DNA of 64,000 nucleotides from Dorea sp. 5-2 (GTDB taxonomy: Bacteria > Bacillota > Clostridia > Lachnospirales > Lachnospiraceae). The position numbers and the translations under genes were made by a program. How positions within the stretch are numbered: position 1 is the first letter of the stretch; the number at the start of each line of letters is the position of its first letter. Under the pieces are notes generated by a model that was not told the origin of the DNA, searched no databases, and saw only the letters and a list, made by a program, of their open reading frames with translations. Below are positions 44,196-53,245 of this stretch, in pieces. The stretch covers positions 54,051-118,050 of the forward strand of contig NZ_KE159721.1 of assembly GCF_000403455.2 (NCBI RefSeq), in the 5' to 3' direction.

Positions 44196-44760
44196 GTGGG
44201 AACAGATGAGAATATAACAAAAGATAAAGCTACTGCAAATAGGAATGCCGCTGAATCACAAGAAATATCTTTTATCAGTATGAAAGATCAGTTAGTTGAA
44301 AAAGCAAGAAGTTTTAATCTTCTAAGCAACGTATTTATGAGCGTTGCACTAAATGACATTCCTGCTTGCCAACATGTGATCCGTGTTATAACGGGTATCC
44401 CGGATTTGGTTGTGAAGGAGATACGGTCACAGTACAGGATTTCGAAGATTACGGCGCATGACGCTATTCTTGACATACTGGCGGAGGACAGCCGCGGGCG
44501 GTTGGTAAATTTGGAAATACAAAGGAAAGATACGATCGATCATGCCAGAAGAACCCGATATTATGCAGCTATGATTGATAGTGAAAGCTTACAAAAAGGA
44601 AAAGATTATCACCAAATTCTGAGATAGATGATGGAAGTGAAGTTGCAAAATTAATGGATTATTTTAAGACAGCTGATCCAGAGGATATGAGCCAGGGCGA
44701 TTTATCCGCAAGGATACATTTAATGTCATACAACAGTGGTTGTCCGGAGGTATGGTGAAA
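44196..44760 (+). pseudogene. Rpn-family PD-(D/E)XK nuclease, internally deleted
   Basis: GTG start after AAGGAGGCGC. The first 143 codons hold the N-terminal nuclease part: SFNLLSNVFMSVALNDIPA, then AILDILAEDSRGRLVNLEIQ (acidic residue and ExQ motif), then a stop after DYHQILR. A second frame downstream reads EIDDGSEVAKLMDYFKTADP and EDMSQGDLSARIHLMS, the C-terminal Rpn part. Intact relatives have roughly 70-100 residues between, so the gene has an internal deletion. Confidence 0.8.
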
Positions 44761-44802
44761 TCCTAATAAGGGGATCAAGTAGTATAAGAAAATTATATGA
44801 AA

Positions 44803-44842
44803 GGGCTGAGAAATGTCGCAGGAGCATTTCTCAGTCCTTTTT
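44803..44842 (+). terminator. Intrinsic terminator
   Basis: GGGCTGAGAAATG (44803-44815) pairs with CATTTCTCAGTCC (44825-44837), one G-U type pair, followed by TTTTT. Terminates the Rpn remnant transcript on the plus strand. Confidence 0.8.
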
Positions 44843-44920
44843 CAGTATAAGGATAAGTAAAGTAATGAAGCAGCTGACAAGAGTAGCGAGTACTTTTACT
44901 TTGGGATTCCCTGCAGATGG

Positions 44921-46114
44921 TTATGAGCGGACGGGAATGCGGAGGATCTGTCCTACGTCTATCAGGTCTCCGGTCAGTCCGTTCAGCTGTCTGATCGCTT
45001 CAACCGTAGTTCCGTATCTCCTGGAGAGAAGCCAGAGAGTATCTCCCGGCAGGACTGTATACTCGAACCAGGAGGGAGAGCCGGCGGCGGGGATCTTGAG
45101 AACCTGCCCGATGAGCAGCATGTCGCTTGTGAGTCCGTTCAACTGTTTGATCGCTTCAACCGTAGTGTCATATCTTCGGGAGAGAAGCCAGAGAGTATCT
45201 CCTGCCTGTACGGTATAATTTATGACGCCGCTTCCGGAGCCAGTAGGAGGTACATTCTGTTGGATTCCCTGATAGGTATCGTATAATGCCTGCCAGGTCT
45301 GGGGACCGACGATGCCGTCTGCGTTTAGCTGCATTGCCTGTTGGAACGCGAGAACTGCCTGCCGTGTCTGGCTCCCGAAGATGCCGTCCTGGGTCGGAGC
45401 AGGTATATCGGGATAATACGCAGAGATGAGATCCAGAAGATATTGCAGGGTGATCACATCTTGACCCGAAGAGCCCTGGCGCAGCATGCTGCCTGGCGGG
45501 ACGGTTCCGATCCCGAGAGCCTGCCCTTCGCTGTCTAGCTCTGCAAGTCTTGCCACAGCGGTGTATATGCTGGAGATCTTATACCAGGTGGATCTGCCGA
45601 CAATTCCATCTGCCGCCAGGTTGAAGATCCGTTGGAACTGGGTCACGGCGGCTTTTGTGCTGTCTCCGAATACACCCGCTTCATCCGTGACGGCGGGTAT
45701 GGCGGGATAATTTCGCCGGATCCGGTTCAGATAGACTTGTATGGTCTGGACATCCAGACCGGTACTGCCGGTTCTGAGAGCGGTTCCCGGGTAGGATGAG
45801 ATATTGCCGGTGATAATATTGGTCTCGGCAATCTCGATGTCCGGAGGATAGTAGGATCTGAGGATCTCAAGGGGCGTAAGCCCCCGTTCAGCCAACGTCA
45901 CGGTCCCCCACTGGGACATTCCCTGGCAGGTGGCGGTGGTTCCGTTGCAGAAGGAAGTGAAATAAGGTACATTCTGCCCTTTTCTGCGGATATATTCGTT
46001 GAAAATGTCATCTACGATCCGGCTTATGGATTCATAGATGGGACGCCCTTGTACGAAATACTGGTCGTAGGCGGTGCTGTTCGTGATGTCAAAGTTGTAC
46101 CCGCGCGCTCTGTA
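44921..46114 (-). pseudogene. Truncated SpoIID-type/PG-binding/LysM cell wall protein
   Basis: The frame begins at the recombinase junction and reads YRARGYNFDITNSTAYDQ, then SISRIVDDIFNEYI and NGTTATCQGMSQWGT, typical of SpoIID-like proteins with C-terminal wall binding. Two peptidoglycan-binding domains (GVFGDSTKAAVTQFQRIF; GIFGSQTRQAVLAFQQAM) and two LysM domains (YTVQAGDTLWLLSRRY; YTVLPGDTLWLLSRRY) follow. The N-terminal part (perhaps 100 residues) is missing; the first 14 codons of the open frame come from the element. The integration has split the gene and its other half should lie beyond the element's far end. Confidence 0.85.
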
Positions 46115-47786
46115 CCCCGAAACCATCACTGGTTCGGGGTTGCACAAAAAAATCATTCAGGTTGACTTTGAAGCGCACAATGATTTCATCTTTCTTTACG
46201 TCGATTCTTTCTATTAATTTGTTTACTAATACACGCTTTGTAGCGGTATCGGTATTTAAGAAGATATCCTGCCAACTGGGAAGTTTGCTTTTAATATCTT
46301 CCCAGTCATTGACAGAAACAGATGCTGCTTTCCATTCGATTTCTTTTTTGCTTACAAGCTTCTGCTGTTCCTGTAGCTGCTCTTTGTATTTGTTGATGAT
46401 TGTAACTAATTCCTGCAAGGAGAGTGGATATTCACCTGTCATAGCATCTGGAATGTGTTCTTCCATAATCATAATCTTTTTCTGGATTTTTTCAAGGCTC
46501 TCTTTTTCTTTTTTTAACTCTTTTTCTTTCGATTTTTTCTCTTTTTCCTGATTATTCTCAATTTGCTGGAAAATATTCTCATTTTCCTGTAGTTTTCCAA
46601 TATACTGTGCGATAGCATTAAATACAATCGGCTCAATTTTATCGGCACGAATCTGTTTGGGTTTATCGTGCGGAACACCCTGCCATGCATCCTGACATTT
46701 GTAAATGGCGATTTTGCTTGTGCGCTTTTCATTCGTTCCCTTGATTGTCCAGTAGTTATATTTACTGCCGTTTGTCATTTTTCTTCCACAATATCCACAA
46801 TATAGTACATCTATCAATGCTAACATGCCATCATTCCTCCTGATTACCTTTACGTTTTTATGCTCTAGGGTTTTGATATATTTATCCCCTCGCTGCTTGC
46901 GTTTCTCCTGCACTCTGTCCCATGTATCACCATCAATTATCATAATGTTTTCATTCGCTTCAAAAGAAGTGATCCAATCTTCACTGTTCAGTCGGTGATA
47001 TTTTCCATTCACACGTTCACGTCGTTTGTATGCCGTATGTCCGGCATATATGGGATTGGTCAGGATGCTTGTAATCGTGCCGCTTTTCCATGAATCTTTC
47101 GGTGCTAAATTTTTATATTTATCATGCTCATTCAATGCTTTCGCGATTTTGGTTGATCCATACTCTTTCTTTAATGAAAGGTCATATATGTATTTTACCA
47201 CTTCCGCATATTCTGGAATAATCACAAGATGCTTCAATGCTCGTCCATGCTTGCTGATTTCACCAGACAATTCTAATCTGTAACCATATGGAGCCGCACC
47301 GCCCATGAATTTTCCCTTCTGTACCAGCTTCTGTGCAGTGTCCTTTACCCTCATACCTGTATCAGAACTGCTTTTCTGTGCGTTTCCATAGCGGAGAGCC
47401 AACATCATTTGTCCCATAATATCATCTGTTTCTGGTGAAATGCATCCATCTTTGACAGTATAAATATCAGTCCCATAACTCTTTAGTGCCATTACATATG
47501 CGCCGATTTCCCACATTCTACGCCCGATTCTGTCATCCTTATATGCAACCAGAATATCATATTCTTTTCGTTCTGCGTCTTGCAGAGCATCTTGTAATAC
47601 GCTTCTTTCGGCTACAGTATTTTTATATCCGCTGTTACTGCCTTCAAAATATTCCTTATCGTCTAATACCCAGTCTGCCTGTTTCGCAACATATTCCTTC
47701 ACTAATTGTCTTTGAACGCCCAAATCCCCATCTGCTTCTAACTGCTGATTAGAACTCACACGTAAAAGTATTCTTACTTTTTTCAA
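46089..47786 (-). CDS. Large serine recombinase/integrase
   Basis: A 565-residue recombinase when started at TTG behind AAAGGAG; the ATG 21 bases upstream has no site. The catalytic Ser lies in LLRVSSNQQ near the N-terminus, followed by YKDDRIGRRMWEIGAYVMAL, the recombinase domain PYGYRLE... with NPIYAGHTAYKRRERV, the zinc ribbon CGYCGRKMTNGSKY and a long coiled coil. The last codons (QSARVQL) read into the disrupted cell wall gene, so its 3' end is at the attachment site. It is 66 bases downstream of a small gene and probably drives integration and excision. Confidence 0.93.
   Translation of the reverse strand: MKKVRILLRVSSNQQLEADGDLGVQRQLVKEYVAKQADWVLDDKEYFEGSNSGYKNTVAERSVLQDALQDAERKEYDILVAYKDDRIGRRMWEIGAYVMALKSYGTDIYTVKDGCISPETDDIMGQMMLALRYGNAQKSSSDTGMRVKDTAQKLVQKGKFMGGAAPYGYRLELSGEISKHGRALKHLVIIPEYAEVVKYIYDLSLKKEYGSTKIAKALNEHDKYKNLAPKDSWKSGTITSILTNPIYAGHTAYKRRERVNGKYHRLNSEDWITSFEANENIMIIDGDTWDRVQEKRKQRGDKYIKTLEHKNVKVIRRNDGMLALIDVLYCGYCGRKMTNGSKYNYWTIKGTNEKRTSKIAIYKCQDAWQGVPHDKPKQIRADKIEPIVFNAIAQYIGKLQENENIFQQIENNQEKEKKSKEKELKKEKESLEKIQKKIMIMEEHIPDAMTGEYPLSLQELVTIINKYKEQLQEQQKLVSKKEIEWKAASVSVNDWEDIKSKLPSWQDIFLNTDTATKRVLVNKLIERIDVKKDEIIVRFKVNLNDFFVQPRTSDGFGVQSARVQL
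46095..46141. other. Candidate attachment site (element-host joint) with hairpin
   Basis: At the end of the recombinase gene, ACCCCGAA (46115-46122) and TTCGGGGT (46134-46141) form an inverted repeat. Immediately left, at about 46095-46114, the sequence belongs to the disrupted cell wall gene. The joint therefore lies close to GGTACAGAGC (reverse strand). The core cannot be fixed without the other end. Confidence 0.55.
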
Positions 47787-47852
47787 AATGCACACTCCTT
47801 TCCGCATTGCAGAGGGTTTCCCCTCTGCAGAATTTCTTCATTTGTTTTTTGG

Positions 47853-48089
47853 TTATGAGATTTTTTCCAACTGCTCTTGTAAAACGCTGGAAAGAATCCC
47901 CTTTACTTCCTGTTTAATGGATTCCTCTTTCTCTGATTTTGAAGGAAATTCCAAAATCACCTTCATTCCCCCCTGTTCCATCTCGATCTGATTGTAGTCT
48001 GTATCTATCATCGGTTTCTCCAGTTTTATCATGCTTATCACATTCTTATTCCCGGATAGCCCGTCACATTCGTTTGCAATACTTGCCAC
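47853..48089 (-). CDS. Small protein upstream of the serine recombinase
   Basis: A 78-residue protein, GTG start after GGAAAGGAGATGATGC. MKVILEFPSKSEKEESIKQE followed by VKGILSSVLQEQLEK is a pattern I associate with short proteins encoded just before large serine recombinases in Clostridia elements. It might be a directionality or regulatory factor; no motif proves this. Confidence 0.65.
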   Translation of the reverse strand: MASIANECDGLSGNKNVISMIKLEKPMIDTDYNQIEMEQGGMKVILEFPSKSEKEESIKQEVKGILSSVLQEQLEKIS

Positions 48090-48275
48090 GCAGCATCATC
48101 TCCTTTCCTTCATTATTTCAACCTCCTATCTGATTGATTGTTTAACCTCTATTTGTGAGCTTGCATATATTATAGCACAAGAATGGATTTAAAGCAACCA
48201 CTATAACTACGTTGACTATTATCCCTTTCTATTATATAATTAAGGAAACGATGTTATTTTAAGGAGGTGGAATAA

Positions 48276-49328
48276 ATGGAACCTGAACACATTTATGCAT
48301 ATGCTTGTCTAAGAACTGGGCATAACAAAGGTGATCTCATTGAGAACATACAAAATACGAAGCTATATAATGACTACATGTATATATTGCATTTTATGGA
48401 ACATGCATTTGTTGACATTCCTAGGAGTGAAATTATATTAGATGCGACAACGATTACTAATAATATGTTATTCAATCCAATGCATAGGCTTCAAATAGAT
48501 ATTATGACTAGCACTCGCAATGGAATGTATTATAAACTGGATAGCATCATTGAACAGGCAAGGAAATCACCTGTGCCAAATACAGCCCTTATAGTAGCTT
48601 CTATAAACTCTTTTGGAACCTTGGATAATATAAAGAAGTATTACAAGATTTTCCGCAAGGAAAAAATAGGGGTATTAATTCCTGACTATACCAGAGAAAG
48701 CAGCTTATCAGAATACAGCACAATAGGATTTGGCCTTGATCTTGTAGAGCACAAGCCAGAATATGACAGAGCTTTTGACCTTGTAGAAAATTTAGAGCCA
48801 GGTGATATACAAGACAATCGAGGACGCATTGCCGGAGAATATACCAGAACATTCAGAGTTGCCTTTTGGCTGTATGAGCTTTTCAGGATTCCAGAGAAAA
48901 TGGCGGTTGCTATGTCTGGCTTTAGTAAAAATGGATTTCATTTGAAAGCAGATAGTTATGAGCAGACACTTAATTATAGGAGGGAACTGGAAAAGTTCGA
49001 CAAGCTGTTTGGCATATCCTCTTTGATAAAGAGAAACAGACCTGTTCCTTCTAACTTTGATAAGCTTATCCATTGGGAAGAAAAAAAGAATAGTTTAGAG
49101 CGTGCCTGTATCCATTGTAAAGTCCCCATGATTTTTCCCATAGACTATAAGCGTCTGAAGTTGAAGCAAGAAGGTGGAAAGAAGGAGCTTGCACGTTGCC
49201 TGAAGCTGTATGACACAAATTTAATCAATTATTTTGACGAATGGGTGAAACAGGGAAATGCACCAATAGACTTTTATTCCAAATGTAATTTCGAACAGTA
49301 TCTTGAAAATACATGGGATATAAAATAA
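48276..49328 (+). CDS. Divergent serine-resolvase-like protein lacking the catalytic serine
   Basis: A 350-residue protein after TAAGGAGGTGG. The first part EHIYAYACLRTGHNKGDLIE can be aligned with resolvase N-termini (YARVSTxxQ), with Arg where the nucleophilic Ser should be. TALIVASINSFGTLDNIKKY then YKIFRKEKIGVLIPDY corresponds to the conserved DRLxRxxxD and KGVxxxxxxE segments in a degraded form. The C-terminal half has ACIHCKVP, no full zinc site. Likely an inactive relative or DNA-binding accessory; this is inference. Confidence 0.6.
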   Translation: MEPEHIYAYACLRTGHNKGDLIENIQNTKLYNDYMYILHFMEHAFVDIPRSEIILDATTITNNMLFNPMHRLQIDIMTSTRNGMYYKLDSIIEQARKSPVPNTALIVASINSFGTLDNIKKYYKIFRKEKIGVLIPDYTRESSLSEYSTIGFGLDLVEHKPEYDRAFDLVENLEPGDIQDNRGRIAGEYTRTFRVAFWLYELFRIPEKMAVAMSGFSKNGFHLKADSYEQTLNYRRELEKFDKLFGISSLIKRNRPVPSNFDKLIHWEEKKNSLERACIHCKVPMIFPIDYKRLKLKQEGGKKELARCLKLYDTNLINYFDEWVKQGNAPIDFYSKCNFEQYLENTWDIK

Positions 49329-49385
49329 AAAAATAAGCAAGCGCACAAAAATGGGATTGGCATTTTTTTGATCCTGTATTATAAT

Positions 49386-49420
49386 AAATATATCTTCTCA
49401 AGGAGAGGATATATTTTTTA
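49386..49420 (+). terminator. Intrinsic terminator
   Basis: AAATATATCTTCTC (49386-49399) pairs with GAGAGGATATATTT (49403-49416) with one G-U pair, followed by TTTT. Ends the resolvase-like gene. Confidence 0.75.
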
Positions 49421-49631
49421 ACTCATGGTGATACCAGTTATAGTGGTTACTCGTTGAAAACTGCAAAAGTAAGTACAGCATGAGTTAAAAATTAGAAATT
49501 GATGCAACGTCAACATGAACTTTGAAAAGAAGTTCGTAGATGAAAACTGTACCTTGACAACTTCATATTGAAACTTCTCACAGCAAAGCTGTGGGGAATT
49601 AAAATCAAAAAATAGAAAGGAGATATTTAAA
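49421..49631. other. Leader region of the gene at 49632
   Basis: About 210 bases without a gene. It contains a hairpin CACAGCAAAGCTGTG (49578-49592) and the dyad GAACTTTGAAAAGAAGTTC (49517-49535). TTGACA at 49553-49558 may be a -35 element. Its length suggests a structured leader, with no recognised riboswitch. Confidence 0.45.
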
Positions 49632-49937
49632 ATGAATAAAATTTTAAATGGTAAAAAGTACAACACAGAAACTGCAACGTGCGTTTTGGAGGTATCCAAC
49701 GGATATGGATATGGTGATATTTACTATGTACGTGAATCATTGTATCAAAAGCGCACAGGAGAATATTTCATGCATTGTGAGGGTGGAGCCTTTACTGAAT
49801 ATGGAGAGGATGTAGGCGGCGACCGCACAGGTGGAGAACAGATTAAACTGCTCAGTACGAATGAAGTAAAACGTTGGGTGGAAAAGAACTTTGATGGAGA
49901 TACTTACATTCAACTGTTCGGAGATGTGGAGGAATAG
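49632..49937 (+). CDS. Conserved small protein of mobile elements
   Basis: A 101-residue acidic protein: ILNGKKYNTETATCVLEVSN, GDIYYVRESLYQKRTGEYF, HCEGGAFTEYGEDVG and a final NEVKRWVEKNFDGD. Relatives occur repeatedly in integrative elements of Firmicutes, sometimes beside antirestriction genes. Its acidity could point to DNA mimicry, but no function is established. AAAGGAGATATTTAAA is its binding site. A GCCGGAAT hairpin follows it. Confidence 0.75.
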   Translation: MNKILNGKKYNTETATCVLEVSNGYGYGDIYYVRESLYQKRTGEYFMHCEGGAFTEYGEDVGGDRTGGEQIKLLSTNEVKRWVEKNFDGDTYIQLFGDVEE

Positions 49938-50118
49938 AAGGTTCTCCTGCACAACAAAAAACTTCTAACCTATTGGTATGATAGGAAATCACAAGCCATC
50001 GCCGGAATCATTCTGGCGATCAGGCTTGCACAAAATAACTATTTAGAGATGAGGTGATAATACGAAACAATTTTTTAAATCTAAAGATGACTGGGCGTCT
50101 GCCCATTCCTGCATTTGG

Positions 50119-50565
50119 GTGTTGGGAGCAACAGCAGAACAGGTAATTGAAATAGCAAAGCAATATGAGGAATATGAAGAATATTTTTACAATGGCACAG
50201 AGGATAATGGAATAATTTATTTTGACTTGGACTCTGAATATACTCGCGGAATGTGTGATGAACTAAGCACACAGATAAAGGATGCAATTTTCTTTGGTTT
50301 TTGCTCTTGGGATGGAAATGATTTTTATGCCAGCAGGAATGGAAACCAATTCACAGGATATAACATTAGAAGCGATGAAGCCCCTTTTATTGATGATCCT
50401 TCTATATTAGAGGATTTTGAAGATGAAGATTATGGTGAATTTCAGAATAAAGGCATTTTCTGCTGGAACTTCACTGTGTTAAATAGAAAAGGAAACACAT
50501 TATTTTCTGCTGGTGCTGGTGATTTTGCTCTACAGGAAATAGATGCTATTTGGAACAAGAGGTAA
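50119..50565 (+). CDS. Hypothetical protein, start uncertain
   Basis: From GTG 50119 the protein has 148 residues and is strongly acidic (PSILEDFEDEDYGEF). No family recognised. The frame stays open upstream to 50062, where ACGAAACAATTTTTTAAA follows a perfect GAGGTGAT binding site at normal distance; there the start codon would be ACG. Either ACG is used or a T-to-C change removed the original ATG. The upstream 19 codons encode TKQFFKSKDDWASAHSCIW. Confidence 0.6.
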   Translation: MLGATAEQVIEIAKQYEEYEEYFYNGTEDNGIIYFDLDSEYTRGMCDELSTQIKDAIFFGFCSWDGNDFYASRNGNQFTGYNIRSDEAPFIDDPSILEDFEDEDYGEFQNKGIFCWNFTVLNRKGNTLFSAGAGDFALQEIDAIWNKR

Positions 50566-50620
50566 ATACAACTGCTGACCTATCGGCGTGACGGGGAAAT
50601 ACAGAAAGGAGGATAACAAA

Positions 50621-50983
50621 TTGAAATCATATGAGGATATTCAAATTGAAATTCTACGCAGAGGATTTGGAGTGACACTTGTTGGATTTATTAGAAATTC
50701 AGATGATGATCCAACGGCACTTTTTATCAGTCAGGGAATAAAGCTACTTATAGAAGAATATGAGGACAAGATTAAAGATTATTTTATGCCATCTATAAGA
50801 AAATTTATGAATGACGATTTTGGAAATCTGGCAAATTATATGAATGATATGTTTAAAGGGCATGAATATGGAGGATACGAAAGTCCATTAGGAAATACGC
50901 CAGATACAGGTGGGATCATGATACATAGAGAAAGCAATTTGCTAGGCAGCATTATTGTCATGTACCTGCAATTTGAACAGTAA
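50621..50983 (+). CDS. Hypothetical protein with TTG start
   Basis: A 120-residue protein when started at TTG 50621 behind AAAGGAGGATAACAAA; the upstream ATG lacks a site. Sequence KSYEDIQIEILRRGFGVTL and MNDDFGNLANYMNDMFKG; no family recognised. Together with the two genes before it, it forms a run of small acidic proteins with similar spacing and hairpins. Confidence 0.6.
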   Translation: MKSYEDIQIEILRRGFGVTLVGFIRNSDDDPTALFISQGIKLLIEEYEDKIKDYFMPSIRKFMNDDFGNLANYMNDMFKGHEYGGYESPLGNTPDTGGIMIHRESNLLGSIIVMYLQFEQ

Positions 50984-51058
50984 GCCTTCGCCGGAATAAT
51001 TCCGGCGATAAGGCTGGTGATACATTTCCTAATATTTTTGTTTTAACTACATTTTTGT

Positions 51059-51142
51059 GTCAGTATGACGTCCTGCTTATGTCAGTATGACATCTAGCTT
51101 ATGACTGTATAGGGTTAAGGGTCTAGGGTTTGGGGTCTGGGG
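51059..51142 (+). repeat. Iteron-like repeats followed by a G-quadruplex motif
   Basis: GTCAGTATGACGTCCTGCTT (51059-) and GTCAGTATGACATCTAGCTT (51081-) are 22-base tandem repeats with three differences, followed by a partial third. Directly after come five G-runs (GGG, GGG, GGG, GGGG, GGGG at 51112-51142) with loops TTAA, TCTA, TTT and TCT, a strong plus-strand quadruplex sequence. More G-runs follow to 51220. The region precedes a possible replication gene. Confidence 0.8.
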
Positions 51143-51262
51143 TTAATGTTTAGTGACATGGGATTTGGGAAATGTGTTCAGGGTTACTGTCTTAGTATGG
51201 GGCAGTTTTGGGTAAGGGGAATTGCTAAAATATATACACAATAAAAGATTACGGAGGTAAAT

Positions 51263-51943
51263 ATGAATAAACCAACAAGAAGAAGTATTACAGAACTACA
51301 GCAAAAGAATTTTGTCGATTTTTTGTATGAAACATATGAGCGCGAGAAAAACAGCGCAGGAGATTGTTATGCAACTCCATTGGAATATATAACAGATGAA
51401 AAAACCTATTTATCATCTAACACAGAAAAAGAATTTGTTGAAGAATATGGCTTTGCGCCTATAGGATTTTTAGAAGCATTACGCGTACAGATGGCTAAAA
51501 CAAGTGGTTTTGGCATCTGTGTTAATAACAACGATTTGAAAAAGACGTTAGCTGGTATGATGATTGACTATAAAATTGATTATGAAGAACTACAAAAGTT
51601 CTATGAGCTTCTGGTAGAATATCAATTCATCATTTTTATAAGCGACAGCAATGGAAATCAGTATGCAACTACGCCGCAGCAGGTCTTTAATTGGGAGTAT
51701 AGAATGTGGAGTCGATTGTCAAATAATAAATCTAAACAAAAAGGCAGGAGTGAAGCCAAGAAAACAGAAAAGCAGGAGAAGGACAAGGAAGTGGAAGTTG
51801 AAACAATAATCGAAGATGTCCCAACAGAACCTGCAATAGCAATTAATAAAGTAGCAGCAGAAACTCCGATTATACTAGAACTGGAAGAAACTTTTGAAAC
51901 TTTTGAAAAAAGCTTTGGAGCAGATAATAAAGATTTTTTTTAA
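51263..51943 (+). CDS. Hypothetical protein, possible replication protein of the element
   Basis: A 226-residue protein after TTACGGAGGTAAAT. The first 150 residues are globular (FGFGICVNNNDLKKTL-like core and YQFIIFISDSNGNQYATTP), then a basic linker (NKSKQKGRSEAKKTEK) and an acidic tail ending FETFEKSFGADNKDFF, a layout like SSB-interacting or replisome-organiser proteins. No domain is recognised with confidence. The iteron-like region just upstream supports a replication role; inference only. Confidence 0.55.
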   Translation: MNKPTRRSITELQQKNFVDFLYETYEREKNSAGDCYATPLEYITDEKTYLSSNTEKEFVEEYGFAPIGFLEALRVQMAKTSGFGICVNNNDLKKTLAGMMIDYKIDYEELQKFYELLVEYQFIIFISDSNGNQYATTPQQVFNWEYRMWSRLSNNKSKQKGRSEAKKTEKQEKDKEVEVETIIEDVPTEPAIAINKVAAETPIILELEETFETFEKSFGADNKDFF

Positions 51944-51988
51944 AAACAATGCCGCCGGAATATCCGGCGGTAGGAAGGAGGAAATAGA

Positions 51989-52639
51989 ATGAATAAAGAA
52001 GTAAGAAAGATATTAATGCGAGGTGGAAAAGTAACGGAGGATGAATTGTTTTTCCTTTCAAAACATCTTCCGTATGAATTTATCGAAAGAACTGAACATG
52101 GGGATGGATGTACAGTGTTTTGGGGATTTACAAGATTTTATCTGAAAGAGGCTCAAGGATATTGCGATATTTATGACGAGGAAAGTTATATTGGAAGTGC
52201 CACATCGAACATGCATATTATAAATGGGATTCGCAAAAAACAAAAAATGATGTTTATGGAATTTCGCGATTTGTCGCTTCAAAAGAAATTTTGGAGTTAC
52301 GCAGATTTATTAGAATACTCATTGAATATAGGCTATGATAAGAAATTGATTGACCCACGCTATGATCCAGAATTTTTTGAAATCTTTAACAGAGGCTTCA
52401 TGATAGCAGAGGATGATTATGAAATATTTGCAAAATACATAAAATATCCAGATTATTCAGGTGGACCAGATGGTACTGAAGGGGTTATTCCATTGGGAAA
52501 GCATGAGGAATGTAGAATTAAAATTATATATGATATTATCCACAAGAAACTACCCTTTAAAGTTTATTACAGAAGAGTGTTGTATGAAGGGGATTTTTCA
52601 TACAAGGTTGATGGAGTAACCAGAAAAGATTTTATTTAA
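51989..52639 (+). CDS. Hypothetical protein
   Basis: A 216-residue soluble protein after GGAAGGAGGAAATAG. It contains FSKHLPYEFIERTEHGDGC-like and YGNDTE-poor, aromatic-rich sequence; no family recognised. It sits after the GCCGG hairpin and is ended by a strong terminator, so it closes the plus-strand run of small cargo genes. Confidence 0.6.
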   Translation: MNKEVRKILMRGGKVTEDELFFLSKHLPYEFIERTEHGDGCTVFWGFTRFYLKEAQGYCDIYDEESYIGSATSNMHIINGIRKKQKMMFMEFRDLSLQKKFWSYADLLEYSLNIGYDKKLIDPRYDPEFFEIFNRGFMIAEDDYEIFAKYIKYPDYSGGPDGTEGVIPLGKHEECRIKIIYDIIHKKLPFKVYYRRVLYEGDFSYKVDGVTRKDFI

Positions 52640-52651
52640 TCCCTATTGAAG

Positions 52652-52681
52652 AAAAAGCTGCCGTTTTACCGGCAGCTTTTT
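52652..52681. terminator. Intrinsic terminator, probably bidirectional
   Basis: AAAAAGCTGCCG pairs with CGGCAGCTTTTT across a short TTTTAC loop. The A-rich and T-rich sides let it work for the plus-strand gene ending at 52639 and the minus-strand gene ending at 52715. Confidence 0.8.
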
Positions 52682-52714
52682 GAATATATCGCAAAATAAA
52701 TACAAATAACCATC

Positions 52715-53143
52715 TCAGATTAACGGCAGTCTGTAGAAGTCTGCGCCAAAATTATTTGACAGCACCTGTTGTTCCTTCTCGTTACATGTAAGCTGTAAAT
52801 GATAAAATACAAGGCTTGAAAAAGTCTGCTGTAATGTTCTATGCTCACAGGACATAATTTTGGCGACTTCTTCCATCCTGCTATTATCTGTTTTTGCTAT
52901 CTTTTTGTATATAAAAGGTATTGTAACAAGTGACTTTGCAAGATTGGCTGAATGTTCATTCCTCGCGTCAGTTTTGTATGTATTGCCTGATATAAGCTTA
53001 ATCCAATAATGGTCTAAATCTTTCATATCTGATGAATTTTTTTGCTCGATTGCAATAGGTTGCGGTTGGAACAAAAAATTATTTACCTTATCTGAAAAAT
53101 ATTTTGCAATTTCTTTTACGTCTGTGTTCTGTAAATCCATCAT
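52715..53143 (-). CDS. Hypothetical protein downstream of the DUF262 gene
   Basis: A 142-residue protein started at ATGATGGATTTACAG behind GGGATTGAGG; the upstream frame lacks a site. Middle segment SSDMKDLDHYWIKLISGNTY, then LVTIPFIYKKIAKTDNSRME and a C-terminal HRTLQQTFSSLVFYHLQ. No family recognised. It is 100 bases downstream of the DUF262 gene on the same strand and may be part of its unit. Confidence 0.55.
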   Translation of the reverse strand: MMDLQNTDVKEIAKYFSDKVNNFLFQPQPIAIEQKNSSDMKDLDHYWIKLISGNTYKTDARNEHSANLAKSLVTIPFIYKKIAKTDNSRMEEVAKIMSCEHRTLQQTFSSLVFYHLQLTCNEKEQQVLSNNFGADFYRLPLI

Positions 53144-53245
53144 TTTCCTCAATCCCTTTCTTCTAAAACATACTATAGGGGCACTATCAATGACTGACAA
53201 CGCCCAAAAACAACTCTATGGATTTTTATAGTTACGAAGGTCTGC

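Larger units (their letters stand above)
49992..51015. repeat. Recurring GCCGGAAT-type hairpins
   Basis: The hairpin at 49992-50028 (CAAGCC...CGCCGGAATCATTCTGGCG...GGCTTG) is closely related to the one at 50983-51015 (AGCCTT...GCCGGAATAATTCCGGC...AAGGCT); a shorter cousin CCGCCGGAATATCCGGCGG lies at 51952-51970. Each follows a gene, so they may act as attenuators, RNA stabilisers or weak terminators (no T-tract). Confidence 0.7.

Noticed and set aside
44736..45218. Plus-strand 160-codon frame opposite the LysM repeats
   Set aside because: Its internal repetition mirrors the two LysM domains on the other strand; it is a shadow frame.
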